The notes: generated from the sequence alone by a model not told the origin. Shown: positions 25,141-36,652, numbered from the stretch's first letter. The stretch: 64,000 nt of DNA from Fallopia convolvulus (GCA_964016875.1 OZ024728.1:29581865-29645864), one strand, 5' to 3'. Made by a program: numbers and translations.

Positions 25141-26100
25141 TGTTGGATCCTTTGGCTTTGGGCCTTTTTGAAAATGTTTCGTAAAAATTTCAAAAGTAAG
25201 TTCCCTTTGGCTTTGGGCCATCGACGATCCCTTATTTCCTTTGGCTTTGGAAGGATCATGAACAAGAATTTGCATTGACATAGAGGGAATTTGACTTTCT
25301 TGTGAACCAAAAGTATGATAAAATGGGAGTAAAAATATTAACCCAAACATCTATGTCAACTTTGGCTTGAAGGAAAAGTACTTGCTTTTTAGACGATCCC
25401 ACTAGAAGATTAAAAGCCCTCTATTTTTGAACACAAAGTTGCAAGACAGGAAAAGGATATATTAAGAAACCAAACTAATTGCAATATAAGAAATAAATTT
25501 GTAACTAATTATAAAATAAGACAAAAGCAAAGAACAAGATTATAAAAGCTTTGAAGAATGTAAGCTTGGAGACTTGTATGACAATATTAGAGAAGGATAA
25601 GAGAGTATGGGATTGGTGTGAGTAGAATTGAAGGTGAGATGATATACTTATAGGGTGAGATTGGGTATAATAGGAAATTACAACTGTTGGACCGCTTCGA
25701 ACTGACAATTCTGGCCGTTGGGTACCAACGATTCCCACGGTTTGAACCGGTTCAATGGACCAAAGGCTAGTTTGGGCGGTTTGAACACTGGGAAACGTCA
25801 ATCCTCAACGACCTGAATTGTCGATTTGAACAGGCCCAACGGCTAGTTTGAGTCGGTCTCTCTCTGTTTTTTTTAAATCAGTCGACACTGATAGTTTGGA
25901 ACTAGCCGAACAACCAATTCTACAATTTTGCTTAACCCCAAAACGAAACCTTAATTGCGTATAGGTAGAACCGATTGTTTCGGTTCAAACTAGAAATGGA
26001 TCCATGTCTTAGATTAAAACAAATCTCTTACCAAGATAGGTAAAAGACTTGTTTTCTTTTTAGTCAAAAAATTGTTATGTTTTCAAGTAAATCCACTTTT
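25141..26100 (-). mobile_element. Truncated, diverged hAT relative, reverse strand
   Basis: The reverse strand has the same organisation as the 5' end of the hAT element at 26407-29711. There is an aacggctagtt-type leader, a ctataagtatatc TATA-like box, a pyrimidine-rich leader with tcttgttctttgc, then a coding start with GSQESQIPSMSMQ and FEIFTKHFQKG. The intact copy has GSQESDSNVE and SDIFTKHFRKG at these places. It stops before the BED finger. Near the break, cctttggctttgg recurs at about 25147, 25205 and 25239. Confidence 0.6.
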
Positions 26101-26589
26101 CTGTTCAAAAATTTAATTAATTAATTGTTGAAACCTGTTTTAATTCAAATGTATCTAAACTAAATTAAGAGAAAAATGCAATTCAAAAAATAGGATAAAT
26201 ATTTCATATTATTTTTTCACATATTCAGTTGGCTCTTTTTGGTACAATTTTTTTAATCTTTTAAACATGGTTTCTTATAATAATGACTACTTGGCTACTT
26301 TGCTGAAGATGCAACCATCATTAGGTTTGCGGGGTTTCTTGCAATGACTTCTTGCATATAATAATGTAGTCGTCTTGAAAAAGTCATAGGGCCGACCAAA
26401 TCCTTCTAGAACTGGGTCCGGTTTCGGAACCGACGGGAAACCGGCGGGAACCGGAACCGTCGAGTTCGGTTCCCAGTAAGGTTCCGGTTCCGGTTCCTCC
26501 ACCCCCGGAACCGGTGAATCGGCTGTTCTGGAAATGGCGGTCCGGAACGCTGGTTCTCCCTCTAACGACTATATTTTTTGACCGAATTC

Positions 26590-26750
26590 CAAAACCGCGA
26601 CCGCGGTCTGAGGGCCGCAATCGCGATGTCCCATTCCACGACCGCGGCCTGAGACCCGCGGTCGCGCTGTTTTCAACATAAAGGTTCGGTTTTACCAAAA
26701 ATCAAATCCATGGTCGCGGGTCTCAGGCCGCGGTCGCGGTTTTGCTTTAA
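26590..26750. repeat. Left subterminal CpG-rich inverted repeats of the hAT element
   Basis: Contains several copies of accgcgaccgcgg and its complement, arranged as inverted repeats around 26670-26700 (gacccgcggtcgcg against gtcgcgggtctcagg). The right subterminal region has the related ccgcgatcgcgg motif. In known hAT elements, subterminal repeats are transposase-binding sites; that role is inferred here. Confidence 0.75.
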
Positions 26751-26827
26751 AAGCCAACGACTAGTTTTTAACGGCTAGTTTTCGACATCTATTTCACAAT
26801 TCCAACGGCTAGTTGATAAATTTCTTC

Positions 26828-26835
26828 TATAAATA
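26828..26835 (+). promoter_or_regulatory. TATA box of the hAT transposase gene
   Basis: TATAAATA lies inside the element, about 220 bp before the transposase start codon, and is followed by a pyrimidine-rich leader. The diverged copy on the reverse strand has a comparable box at the matching place, which supports it. Confidence 0.6.
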
Positions 26836-27049
26836 CCCACTACATGATCTCATTCCCACCCACACTACCAATCTCTCCCTCTCAATCTCTCAAGATTACA
26901 AAGCTCTCTCAATTCTCAATCGTTCAATCTTTACTAGTTTTTACAATTGTTTTCATAATTGTTCTTTCAAGGTTCATTATCTTCTTAATTACATATTTCT
27001 TTACCACACATTGCTTTTTGTTTTCTTGTTTTGTTACAATTTAAAAAAA

Positions 27050-29147
27050 ATGGAAGGATTTCTTTACAGTGATCAAATTTTTGGCTCACAAGAGAGTGAT
27101 TCAAATGTAGAATTTGTACCCCCTATTAACTTGTCGGACTTCTCGGATTCCAATGTGGTACAACCGGGATCATCCACTTCCAATGAAAATGAGGGAGTTT
27201 ACGTGGATCATGGATCCGAGGCGACCAAGGGTGAGGGCCTTAAATCCGATATTTTTACAAAACATTTTCGAAAGGGAGCTTATGAGGCATCTACCAAGAA
27301 ATTTAAAGTTCATTGTAACTATTGTCCTAAGCATTACATATGGGTGTCGGGATCGGGCTATGGAACATTGTCAAAGGACGTGAAGAGAGCACACCCCGAC
27401 AAGTTAGGCATGATGCGAGGACAATCCCAACTCTCCGGGTTTGCAACTTCTTCTTCCCATAATCCTCATTATAACCCTCATTTATTTACTTATAACCATA
27501 ATGATAGCATGTATGCCTTCTCCGAGTCTATTTGTGTTGATCACTTATCATTTAGTTTTGCCGAAAAGTTAGGATTTAACAATTGGATGACTAATCATGT
27601 ACAACCCGCTTATAAACCGACTACTAGGAAGTCGGTAAAAAAATATGATGAAAACATATAAAACCCGTAAAATGGCATTGGTGAGTTTTTTTTTTCAAAA
27701 TAGCATCAAAGTTTCAATTTGTAGTGATATTTGGAGTGAGCATTGGCAAAATCATTCATACATGGGATTAACATGTCATTTTATTGATGATCATTTTGTT
27801 GTGAAAAAACGTGTTTTGGCTTATAGGGTTTTTGATTTTTCTCATACCGCTTTAATGATTAGTAACATTATTTGTACTATTTTGGAAGAGTATAGACTAT
27901 TTCATCGAGTTTTTTCTATCTCGTTTGACAATGCATCTAACAACACCGCTTCAATCCGAGAATTGATTCCGCATTGTCAACCAATTCTTGGAGCGAAGTA
28001 TTTTCATGTAAGATGTGTTTTCCATATTTTAAACCTTTGTGTCAAAGATGGTTTAAATGTTATGTCGGGTTTAATCGCTCATATTAGATATGTTGTTATT
28101 CGTATGTGGGGTAGCCCCCGAACCGCCCAAGATTGGATGGCGTTTTGTAATCAAAAAGGTGTTCCACCCTGAACATTTCCAAAAGATGTTTGCCACCATT
28201 GGAACTCCACTTTTAAACTACTTCATGCATGCACGCCTTACAAAGAACTTTTGACTTCTTTTGCGTCCATATATTTTTCCGACAATGCCATTATTTCTCA
28301 ATGTTGGGATTATTGTTATAAAATCTTAGAAGTTTTGAGAATATTTCATGATGCAACATTAACTTTTAGTCATGTTTATAAACCTTGTGCTCATTTGTTT
28401 TGTTTTGAAGCATTGAATGTGGTGGGCGGTTTTTGTGAGTGGCGTAAATTCCCCGAACTTTGTGGTGCTATTGATGCTATGAAAGTGAAATGGTTGAACT
28501 ATTATAAAGTTATCCCCGATATTTATCTTGTTGCTTGTGTGTTTGATCCTAGGATTAAGATGAGTGGTTTATAAATGTTTTTGAATGGTTATTATGATGC
28601 ATTAGAGTTGGATGTTAATGATGATATTACTAGTGTTGGGGATATACTTAGTAAAGTTAGAATATCAATTGAGGAATTGATTACCGAATATTCATCTAAT
28701 GTTAGTTCTTCTCCATTACCTCCACATTCATCCTCCTCTTCGAGCTCGAGTGCCCTTGGTCATACTAAAAGGTGGGGGGCTAATCTTTTGCATACCCTTA
28801 CCAAGAAATCGAGACATTCGAGCTCGAATGCGGAGTTTGAAACATATCTAACAACCCACTTTGAGTTTGGTGAAGGAGAATTTGATATTTTAGCTTGGTG
28901 GAAGACCCGCAAGAAGACTTTCCCAACCTTAGTCAAGATCGCGGCTCAAGTGCTTGTTGTTCCCGCCTTGACCGTATCGGTAGAGCAAACATTTAGCGAA
29001 GGAGGACACGGCCTAGACGCAAAACGATCTAATTTAAAGCTCGATGTCTTGGAAGCCCAAGTGTGCATATGTGATTTGAAGAGGGCGGAAATTCGTCAAC
29101 AAGGCAGAGGTATCCGAAGCTTCCGACTCGGACGGCCAAGACGATGA
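27050..29147 (+). pseudogene. hAT transposase (BED zinc finger, RNase H-like core, dimerisation domain), broken
   Basis: The likely start is the ATG at 27050 (MEGFLYSDQIF); an upstream in-frame ATG at 26813 lies in the leader. An N-terminal BED-type finger (VHCNYCPKHYIW ... H) is followed by the core with CSDIWSEHW (first catalytic Asp), ISFDNASNN (second Asp) and RCVFHILNLCVKDGL. The C-terminal hAT dimerisation domain reads FDILAWWKTRKKTFPTL and VSVEQTFSEGG. One frameshift lies near 27640, where the first frame stops at 27661 and the second opens at 27645. In-frame stops lie at 28170-28172 and 28572-28574. Length and domain order are otherwise those of an active element, so decay is recent. 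It is the only transposase here with both catalytic Asp boxes visible. Confidence 0.85.
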
Positions 29148-29352
29148 CTCCCAATCCCAATGCCAAAGTGCTTCGGATGGATCGACGTAGATGGTAAGCA
29201 AAGCGGGGTTTCATATCAAAAGGTAAGAGAACTACGTGGGCTTTGATTCCTCTATAACCCCGAGAGGATACGTAGGCAACTTAATTTTAAGTCCAAGCCC
29301 TTTAATTATCCAACTTTTTTTTTGTTTTGAAGAACAATTGCCTTAATCGCCT

Positions 29353-29580
29353 TAATCCAATCTCCAAGCCGCGATCGCGGGATACACACACCGCGATCGC
29401 GGGTGACGGGCCGCGATCGCGGTTTGGGTGCCGCGATCACGGTCCTGACTTTATTCAAAAAACAGAACCTCTGGTTTTTCAACAAACTCGGGACCGCAAT
29501 CGCGGCACCCAAACCGCGATCGCGGTCCGTCACCCGCGATCACGGTGTGTGTATCCCGCGATCGCGACGTGGTTGGGATT
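29353..29580. repeat. Right subterminal palindrome with GCGATCGC motifs
   Basis: Two arms of roughly 105-110 bp, about 29353-29460 and 29468-29580, are near-perfect reverse complements. Each arm has four ccgcgatcgcgg-type palindromes, some altered to gatcacgg. Each 12-mer is itself a palindrome, giving a nested foldback of high CpG content at the 3' end of the transposon. Confidence 0.85.
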
Positions 29581-29719
29581 ATTTTTTTTAATTTTTTTTT
29601 AAAAATGCCCTGTTCTGAACCAGAATCGGAACCGGGAGAAGCCGACGAAAATCGAAACCGGGCCGGAACCGGGGAACCGGCCCATGCCCGGTTCCGATTC
29701 CGGAACCTCTAAATCCTTC

Positions 29720-30290
29720 TAAACTTTGGAGGAATATAATGTCAATTCTTATAACTTCTTCCTTATGAAAATTTATCAGGATTCTTCAGCCTACCCCGCA
29801 TATTAAATTCTGCATGCTTTCAATCCTTTTCCATAATACTACTACTGTTCAGAGCACAGCACATACATTGGTATTTGGTGGGTTTTTAAGCATAAAGATT
29901 AATTAATTCTTCAACTATATTCAATGATTGCCCAAACCTATTTGATCATCAATTAAAATATTTTTTTATTTTTTTAATACTCAAATTCACATTCAAAATA
30001 AATTGTGGTCCAAATGCCACTTGTCATCATTTCAAGGTATTGCCCAAAATTAATTTTGGTCATCACTATGCCCAATTTTCATTTGGTCATCACTCTTTTT
30101 TTTTCATTTATTATTTATTTTATTATCTTTTTTTTTGCCCAAGATTTTAGACAACCAAGCACTAAATTGATTTTGGGCTAAAAAATCGAGTTCTAGTTGC
30201 CATGTAATCACTTTTAAGTTTTAACCAACCATAGCACATGGCCAGATGGCCTTACCATTCTACGGAAGTAGACGCGTAAAGGGAAACTCT
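29720..30290. other. AT-rich intergenic region before the kinase gene
   Basis: No gene. A short phrase similar to ttgcccaaaattaattttgg, with tggtcatcac, recurs in imperfect form several times between 29930 and 30190, partly inverted. This suggests a worn MITE whose ends I could not fix. Confidence 0.4.
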
Positions 30291-31148
30291 ACAACTACAA
30301 GGCCTTGTGGTATTTTTCTGGTGTGATTTGAAGCTGCTTTCTTTGTGAATCTGGACAGGCCTTTGACTACTGTTGCACATTCTTGTTCGTTTGCGGGTTG
30401 GCATCTGGGTTCTCTTTGTTTGCTATATGCTGTGGTGGGTTTTGATTCTTCATGCTCAAATTATGCTGCGGCTTTTTTCTTTCTTCCAGCTGATTCTGCC
30501 TACAAAATGCTTGTCACTTTTTCTTCTCTTGCAAATCTATGTAATAAAGAAGTAATTAGATGTGGAAAATTACATGATTTGATGTGTCATTGTTTTCAAT
30601 TGGGTTTGGACAGCTTCTGTTTTAGGGATTGTTATTCTTTCACCCAATTACTCTAGATCAAAAGCTGGGCGGTAATATTTTGTTATTAGCTATGAATTTC
30701 AGATTGGAAGTGAAGGAGAGAAGCAGAAGGGAAAAGAGTTCATATGTCAATTGAAAAGAAATCCACCTTTCCCCCTCTTTCTTCAATCTAATTTTTTGTA
30801 TGCAAAATTGCAAACAATGGCTTTCTTTGATCCACGAGTTCAACCTTTGTATTTGGTGTGTTGATTGATCGAGTTGATTTCATTTCCTGCTAGATCACTC
30901 CTTGGTGATACAATTCTTTTAAAAGAATTTCACTTGTCCAACTTGATGCTGTTGCAAATGATAATTTCTTATGTTTCGTAAGCTTTAGGCTTATGTATCT
31001 GTGCTGAATGCTAATTATCTTTTATTTAATTAATTTTTCAGACATCAGCTTCAACTTATTAAGGCTGATTCTTGAACGTTTGAACTGTTCATTATCCTTT
31101 TTTTCCCCTCATGGCTTTTGTAGAGTGCTGCACTAAAGTGGGCAAAAA
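30291..31148 (+). other. 5' leader and leader intron(s) of the PTI1-like kinase
   Basis: Non-coding. Acceptor-like sites tttttcag (ending 31042) and ttttgtag (ending 31124) precede the start codon, so the leader is probably spliced. The transcription start cannot be placed. The open frame at 30345-30656 lies in this leader, resembles no protein and is probably chance. Confidence 0.45.
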
Positions 31149-34100
31149 ATGAGTTGTTTTGGCTGCTGTTCTGATGATGATTTCTCCAAAACTGCTGATA
31201 ACGGACCCTTTGTGACACATGCTGCAGCAGGTATACAAATTATACACTTATTAATACTGAAGAAATGAAGAATGTAGAGATATATGTTTCTTATCTGTCT
31301 AGAATGATTGAACACTTGTATTTACTATTTAGACCAAATAAGGATTAGTATCATTCTTCCACCAGGACCACCACTGCTATTACTTTCCTGAGATAGCTTG
31401 TTCATGTTTATAATAGAGCCAAGTTAAGGCCATTGAAATATGCGCTTTCATTTTAGGAAAGTGTCCCGGTTATTAGTATTCTTACTCATCACCCCTATTG
31501 ATGTTCAATATGAAAATGTAGTTTTTCATTAAGCAGCTAGAAAAGAAGCCTCTATTCAAAAGAATTTGTGGATAAATCAAAAGGAGTCCAGACTGAGCTC
31601 AGTTGGGATTGATTTAAAGTAAAACCTAACTTCAGTTGACTTTTGACTAAGCTAACTTTGAGGGCTATCTGAGATGGCGGTCCTCATTTACAATCCGAAT
31701 ATTATTTGTCGTTGCTATGTTTTTGGCATATAATATTTATTATTCGGTAGAGAGAACATGTTATGGGGCGCATCCTCATGCTCATTGGCTTTTTTATAGT
31801 GCCTTTGAAATGGATAACCCCTATATTAATTTTGGTGCATTTTAACTAAATTCAGTTATTGTCACATAGCTGAATTTCAATTTTCCTTTGGTCTTTTGGG
31901 CGCATCCTCCTGACATGTTCAAGCTATGGGTGCCCCCATCTTGACCCCTCATATCCTGCTGGAGCGGGACTTTACTAAGCGATGATGTGATGTGGTAGAG
32001 AGAACATTTTGAAAGATATTTTTGCCTATTTAGTGTTGCCCCACGAGGTAATTTCTTTTTGGATAGAATAAGTCTACTCTGCACAGTCCCACATTCACTA
32101 TTGAATATCTGAGAGGAAGTTTATGCATGTAGGCAATTCTGCAGGTTATCAGAACACGATGGATGCACCCAAGGAAATGGAAACTGTGAAATATCAACCT
32201 CCTGAAGTTCCTGCTATATTGGTTGACGAATTAAAGGAAATCACAGATAACTTTGGGACAAAGGCTCTAATTGGTGAAGGCTCGTATGGAAGAGTTTTTC
32301 ATGGTGTACTAAGAAGTGGACAAGGGGCTGCCATTAAAAAGTTAGATTCTAGCAAGCAAGCTGAGAAAGAATTTTTGACACAGGTAAGCCTTGCGTTGAT
32401 AAAAATCTAATGCCTAAGACTTTGTTTCTGCTTCTTTGTTCGTATGAAATATCTGAGGCGTAATGCAGGTGTCAATGGTATCAAGACATAAACATGAAAA
32501 TGTTCTTGAGTTATTAGGATATTGCATTGATGGAAACATTCGGGCTCTTGCGTATGAGTATGCTCCTAACGGATCCCTCCATGATATTCTTCATGGTAAT
32601 TGAAAACATTTCTTGATTCCATCAAGTTGTCATAGTTTGAATGTTAATTCCATTTAATACATGTGAAGCAACAAATTTATCCGCCAACCTACATATACAA
32701 TTCCATATTTATCATCCCAACCATGCACAAAATTTCTTGTTTTACAAAATTATGCTACATGTGCTTAATATTTTCAACACTAGTTGGCGAAGAGAAGTGT
32801 TAGTAACATAGCTTATAAAATTCATAGTCTCATAGCACCATTTCTTGATTCTGTCAAGTTCATTGAGCAAAAATTCATAGATGAGACTGGAAATTTGGAC
32901 TTTGATTTATTTAAGAAAGTCTGTTCTTTGTGGTTTGATGAGTGGCATTGTTTTTGGTAAACATTGGTTACGTTGTTTGACAATCTGTCGATGATCTGTG
33001 AATACTCTATATTTGGCCAGGAAGGAAAGGAGTAAAAGGAGCTCAGCCTGGTCCAGTTATTCCATGGGCAGAGAGAGTGAAGATTGCAGTTGGAGCAGCA
33101 AAAGGGCTTGAATATTTACATGAAAAGACAAAGCCTCGCATTATTCATCGTGATATCAAATCAAGCAATGTTTTAGTATTCGACAACGATGTTGCTAAAA
33201 TTGCTGATTTCGATCTCTCAAATCAAGCCCCTGATGCATCAGCAAGACTTCATTCCACTCGTGTCCTTGGGACTTTTGGTTACCATGCTCCAGAGTAAGC
33301 TCAAGATTTACAGTTTGTCACAAATTCTGGGTTTAAAGCAGTTCAGTGTTTGAAAAAATTTATCCTGTGTTTTCTGAATATTAGGTACGCAATGACTGGA
33401 CAATTGAGTTCCAAGAGTGATGTATACAGCTTCGGTGTTGTTCTACTAGAAATTTTGACGGGGCGTAAACCTGTTGACCATACACTACCGCGAGGACAGC
33501 AAAGCCTTGTGACATGGGTAATACACACAACCCTATTTTCCTGAGGCTTAATTACAACTACCAGTTTTTTTTTAAGTGAAATGAATGTAAATTAAATTTG
33601 TACATCATTTTGGGGTGCATCCTAATGCTCATTGGCTTTTATACACTGCCTTTGAGATGGATTTAGTCCCTATATCAATTTTGGTGCATTCTAACTAAAT
33701 TCAGTTATTATTGTTACATAGCTGGATTTTAGTTTTTCTTGGGTCTATCGGGCGTACCCCCTTTCCCTTGGGCAGGGGCACCCCCATCTCAGCCCCCCCC
33801 CCCCCCCCCCCCCGGATTCCGCTGTAGCGGAGCCTCACTGGGTCAATGATGATGATGATGATGATTTTGGTATGGCAGGCGACACCCAAACTCAGTGAGG
33901 ATAAGGTAAAGCAGTGTGTTGATCCAAGATTAGGTTCGGATTATCCACCCAAGGCAGTTGCTAAGGTAATATTCATACTAAAAATTGCTCTATAATCATA
34001 TATGCCTTACTACATACACTGGCAAGAATTGCTTTATTGAACTTACTGGAATTCTTGATTATTGGGCTGTGGAAAATGACTTAACAGTTGGGTGCTGTAG

Positions 34101-34219
34101 CTGCTCTTTGCCTGCAATATGAAGCTGATTTCAGGCCAAACATGAGTATCGTTGTGAAAGCTCTCCAACCCTTGCTAAATGCTCGTCCTGCTTCGCAGCC
34201 TGAAGCTTCCAATTTGTGA
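31149..34219 (+). CDS. PTI1: PTI1-like receptor-like cytoplasmic kinase
   Basis: Seven exons: 31149-31230, 32133-32383, 32469-32595, 33021-33294, 33385-33517, 33879-33965 and 34088-34219. All are GT-AG and in frame, giving 361 residues, the usual size for plant PTI1 proteins. The N-terminus MSCFGCC is cysteine-rich, as expected for palmitoylation and membrane attachment. The kinase domain shows GEGSYG (75-80), the ATP-binding Lys 96 in AAIKKLD, HRDIKSSN (196-203), DFD instead of DFG (216-218, usual in PTI1) and FGYHAPE. Relatives act downstream of receptor kinases and with OXI1/AGC kinases in defence and oxidative signalling. Introns 1 and 5 carry SINE copies. AATAAA at 34357-34362 may be the poly(A) signal. 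Converges on the PDK gene. Confidence 0.93.
31760..31993 (+). mobile_element. SINE in intron 1 of the kinase
   Basis: A 234-bp insert between perfect 14-bp direct repeats, ggtagagagaacat, at 31746-31759 and 31994-32007. It ends in a short gatgatgtgatgt-like tail. It matches a second copy in intron 5 over most of its length (for example ctcattggctttt and actaaattcagttatt). Its 3' half (ggtcttttgggcgcatcc, ccccatcttgacccc) also matches the end of the LINE fragment near 50180-50260. Confidence 0.8.
33614..33860 (+). mobile_element. SINE in intron 5 of the kinase, next to the splice acceptor
   Basis: Same family and orientation as the intron 1 copy, with a GAT-repeat tail. Flanked by atcattttgg (33604-33613) and atgattttgg (33861-33870), a 10-bp target duplication with one mismatch. 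The insert ends 18 bases before exon 6. It contains an uninterrupted run of about twenty C at 33790-33813. Confidence 0.75.
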
Positions 34220-34882
34220 ATAGTACTACACTCTCAAGTGTTTTGGAGTTTTTCACAATGTTTTTTTTTCTTGTTAGTATTCCATATTGGTAAATTGAGA
34301 ATCTACATTCTATATTATTTTTTTGATTATGGGGTGTATAATGTAATAGAAAAGAGAATAAAGGATGGTGTTGAGACCTAGATCTACTCAATTACGCTTC
34401 AATTGTTCATAAACGAGTTTGAAAATCTTTGAAACAAAACGCAAAAAGGAATGCAAAGGTTTGTTGACGCAGTTCGGATCGAAGTCCTACTCTGCGGAGC
34501 CTCAAGAGGGCAGACTCACCAAATCCACTAGGCACCAAGGGCCATAAGCACACATAGAGTTATAACTTATATGCAAGCACACACAAAAGTAGATAAGGCT
34601 AGAAACAAGAGCAAGAACAACGGACAATGACAAAGCAACAAAAACGGAGAGTGGAACAGTCGTTGTATTTTTGACCATAAATATGATGCTCGTATTAGAA
34701 ACACTTACATTTACAATATGGGCAGTAGATGACCAATACTAATGAGAACAGAAACATTCTCAAGCTTTGGTTTCTTTGTCGCTTTTCACTCGTCTTCATA
34801 AATTTACATGAAAACTAATTGTAAATTCTACGATATTATTTTGAGAATATTTTCCCCCACACTAATATGTCACCGCGTCTAT
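34220..34882. other. Convergent 3' region between the kinase and PDK
   Basis: Both genes end into this 663-bp stretch. It holds the kinase poly(A) signal candidate and probably both 3' untranslated regions. No gene seen. Confidence 0.5.
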
Positions 34883-36652
34883 TCATGGAAGAGGTTCTGC
34901 TGAGTCTCCCAATCGTAGTAAATGCAAATAAGCATCGGTTCCTACATTTGGGACATGAATGAAATGTTAGAGATTAGAGGTAATAGAGAATATAATTTAA
35001 TTTGATCCTATTAAAAAAATGCGTTAACCCGAAAATATGAAAAATAATATTATTCAACATACTTACTAATTTTTTTTTTATCCGATTCAACATACTTACT
35101 ATTATAAGAAGAAATTCATCATCACCTAGACAATCACAATTTGAAGAAGATTGAGAACTTACCGTATCCTTCCATGGAGATAATTTGTAGATCACCACCG
35201 AAATATCGAGCATACAAGCGACTGATTGGGATACCATATCCATACCCTGCCATTGTCCCCATCTCCCCTACATCAAGCTCCGGGTTGTCTTCTAATGGGT
35301 TTTCAGCTGTGCTGTAAAGGTATGTGAAGATTCGTGAAAGATCACTTCTGGGAATGCCTCCTCCTTCATCCGAAACCTATATGTTACACAATTCAATGGC
35401 AATTAAGTAACAAGCTCAATGGTGTTAGTGAATAGTGATGCAAGCAAATTAATGATGAGCAAGCTTACCTTAATAGCGACGTCTTGGTCTCCATCGGCTA
35501 CAACTATTCGAACAGGTGGGGGTACCTTGTCGGAGTCCATGTACCGTTCTTGGACGGCACGCAAGGAGTTCTTGACTAGTTCAAATACAATTAGGTGTAA
35601 ATGTGAAGGCACATGCCTGTTACATACAATTCAAGGAGAGATCGAATTGTTTTAGCAAGTGGTAAAGAATACTTGTGAGAGATCGAATAGCTTTCAAAAA
35701 ATAACGGTTCACATGCATGCATGCATGCCCAACATGAATGAAATTAGCTACCAGTGCAACTAACTGCCTAGTGTTTTTGTGTTGCCAAACACGCACTCAA
35801 AAATAATCCTAACATATTTGCATGTGATCCCCAAGATTTCCCCGTCCACTGGGTAAATGTGATGATAAATAATCCTAAGCTTACGGGAATGTAAAGGAAG
35901 GGTCGCCGTAGACATGGATGTCGGGGGCACTTCCGTATCGGCGCATACAGAGAGAGCGAGCATCCTCACTGGCGTTCCTTGCCACCTCCACCGGAGACAT
36001 CTTGGTGTGGATGTAGCCAATGTGATGGGGAGCTGGCTTTTGTTCATGTAATGCAACATGCTGGCCTATAAGCATTCTGATGCCGATCCTAGAGAGATAG
36101 AAACGGTCAAGGAAACGATGAATCTCGTCAAGATCGTCGTAGTTGAAGCTAGGACCCAAGCTTTTCTTGAGCTGGTGGACTCCCAAGGCCATCATGGGGA
36201 CTACATTGTTGTGCCTGACCTTGATCATTCTAAGCTTCTCCGTGAACTCCAGCTCGTCCTTGGTCGTCTTGATATCCGGGAATGATCTCAGTTCGCGTAG
36301 GGAATCCAAGTACCAGTCTCGTACCTGCGCGCAGATGGATCAAATACACGTACAGATAGAAAGAATAGCTAGATAAGAGATGGAAGAAAAACTGACAAAC
36401 CTTCAAAATGGCGGGCTTATGGGAGAGGCCATATGGAAGGTTCTCAAGCTCAATGGCCCTACGAGCGATCCTGACGGGGAGCTCCCTGTGAATGAACTGA
36501 GCGGACAAGAGGAGCGTTCGATCGGTGGGCTTGGACCCGAAATCCATCATGCAACGGAGGCTGACGCCGTTCTGCTTCATGCTCCCGAGGCGTTGCACCT
36601 CCTCCATCAGCCCCTTTGAGAACCTGTCTTTGATCAGCTTCGGGGCCGCCAT
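34883..36652 (-). CDS. PDK: Mitochondrial pyruvate dehydrogenase kinase
   Basis: Five exons in reverse order: 36652-36401, 36324-35885, 35616-35469, 35376-35163 and 34941-34883. All are GT-AG and in frame, giving 370 residues, the normal plant length. The protein phosphorylates the E1-alpha subunit of the pyruvate dehydrogenase complex and shuts it down. The N-terminal PDK helical domain includes RHNNVVP with His 122. The GHKL ATPase part has the N-box FELVKNSLRAV (Glu 243, Asn 247), the G1 box DEGGGIP (from Asp 283), and GYGYGIPISRLYARYFGG (from about 324). It ends DSAEPLP. The start codon lies in MAAPKLIKD; plant PDKs lack a classic cleavable presequence. Intact. Overlapping plus-strand open frames here are shadows. 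Confidence 0.95.

Larger units (their letters stand above)
26407..29711 (+). mobile_element. hAT-superfamily DNA transposon with target duplication
   Basis: The 3,305-bp element is flanked by a perfect 8-bp duplication, aatccttc, at 26399-26406 and 29712-29719. Its ends are imperfect inverted repeats beginning TAGA, both leading into CCGG..TCGGAACCG blocks. An 8-bp duplication and a hAT transposase inside make the assignment firm. Both subterminal regions carry CpG-rich inverted repeats (26590-26750 and 29353-29580). The perfect target duplication suggests a fairly recent insertion, but the transposase is damaged. Confidence 0.9.

Noticed and set aside
26813..27049. N-terminal extension of the hAT transposase from an upstream ATG
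   Set aside because: The upstream ATG lies before most of the leader, close behind the TATA box. The extension is hydrophobic and low in similarity; MEGFLYSDQ at 27050 is the better start.
30345..30656. 103-codon frame before the kinase gene
   Set aside because: It lies in the probable leader/intron of the kinase and shows no family resemblance.
33790..33813. Run of about twenty C as a functional quadruplex or motif
   Set aside because: It is a homopolymer inside a SINE and may be slippage or a sequencing artefact. No repeated G/C tract pattern supports a folded structure.
35419..36619. Plus-strand frames across the PDK gene
   Set aside because: They are antisense shadows of PDK exons, whose reverse-strand reading is continuous and fully recognisable.
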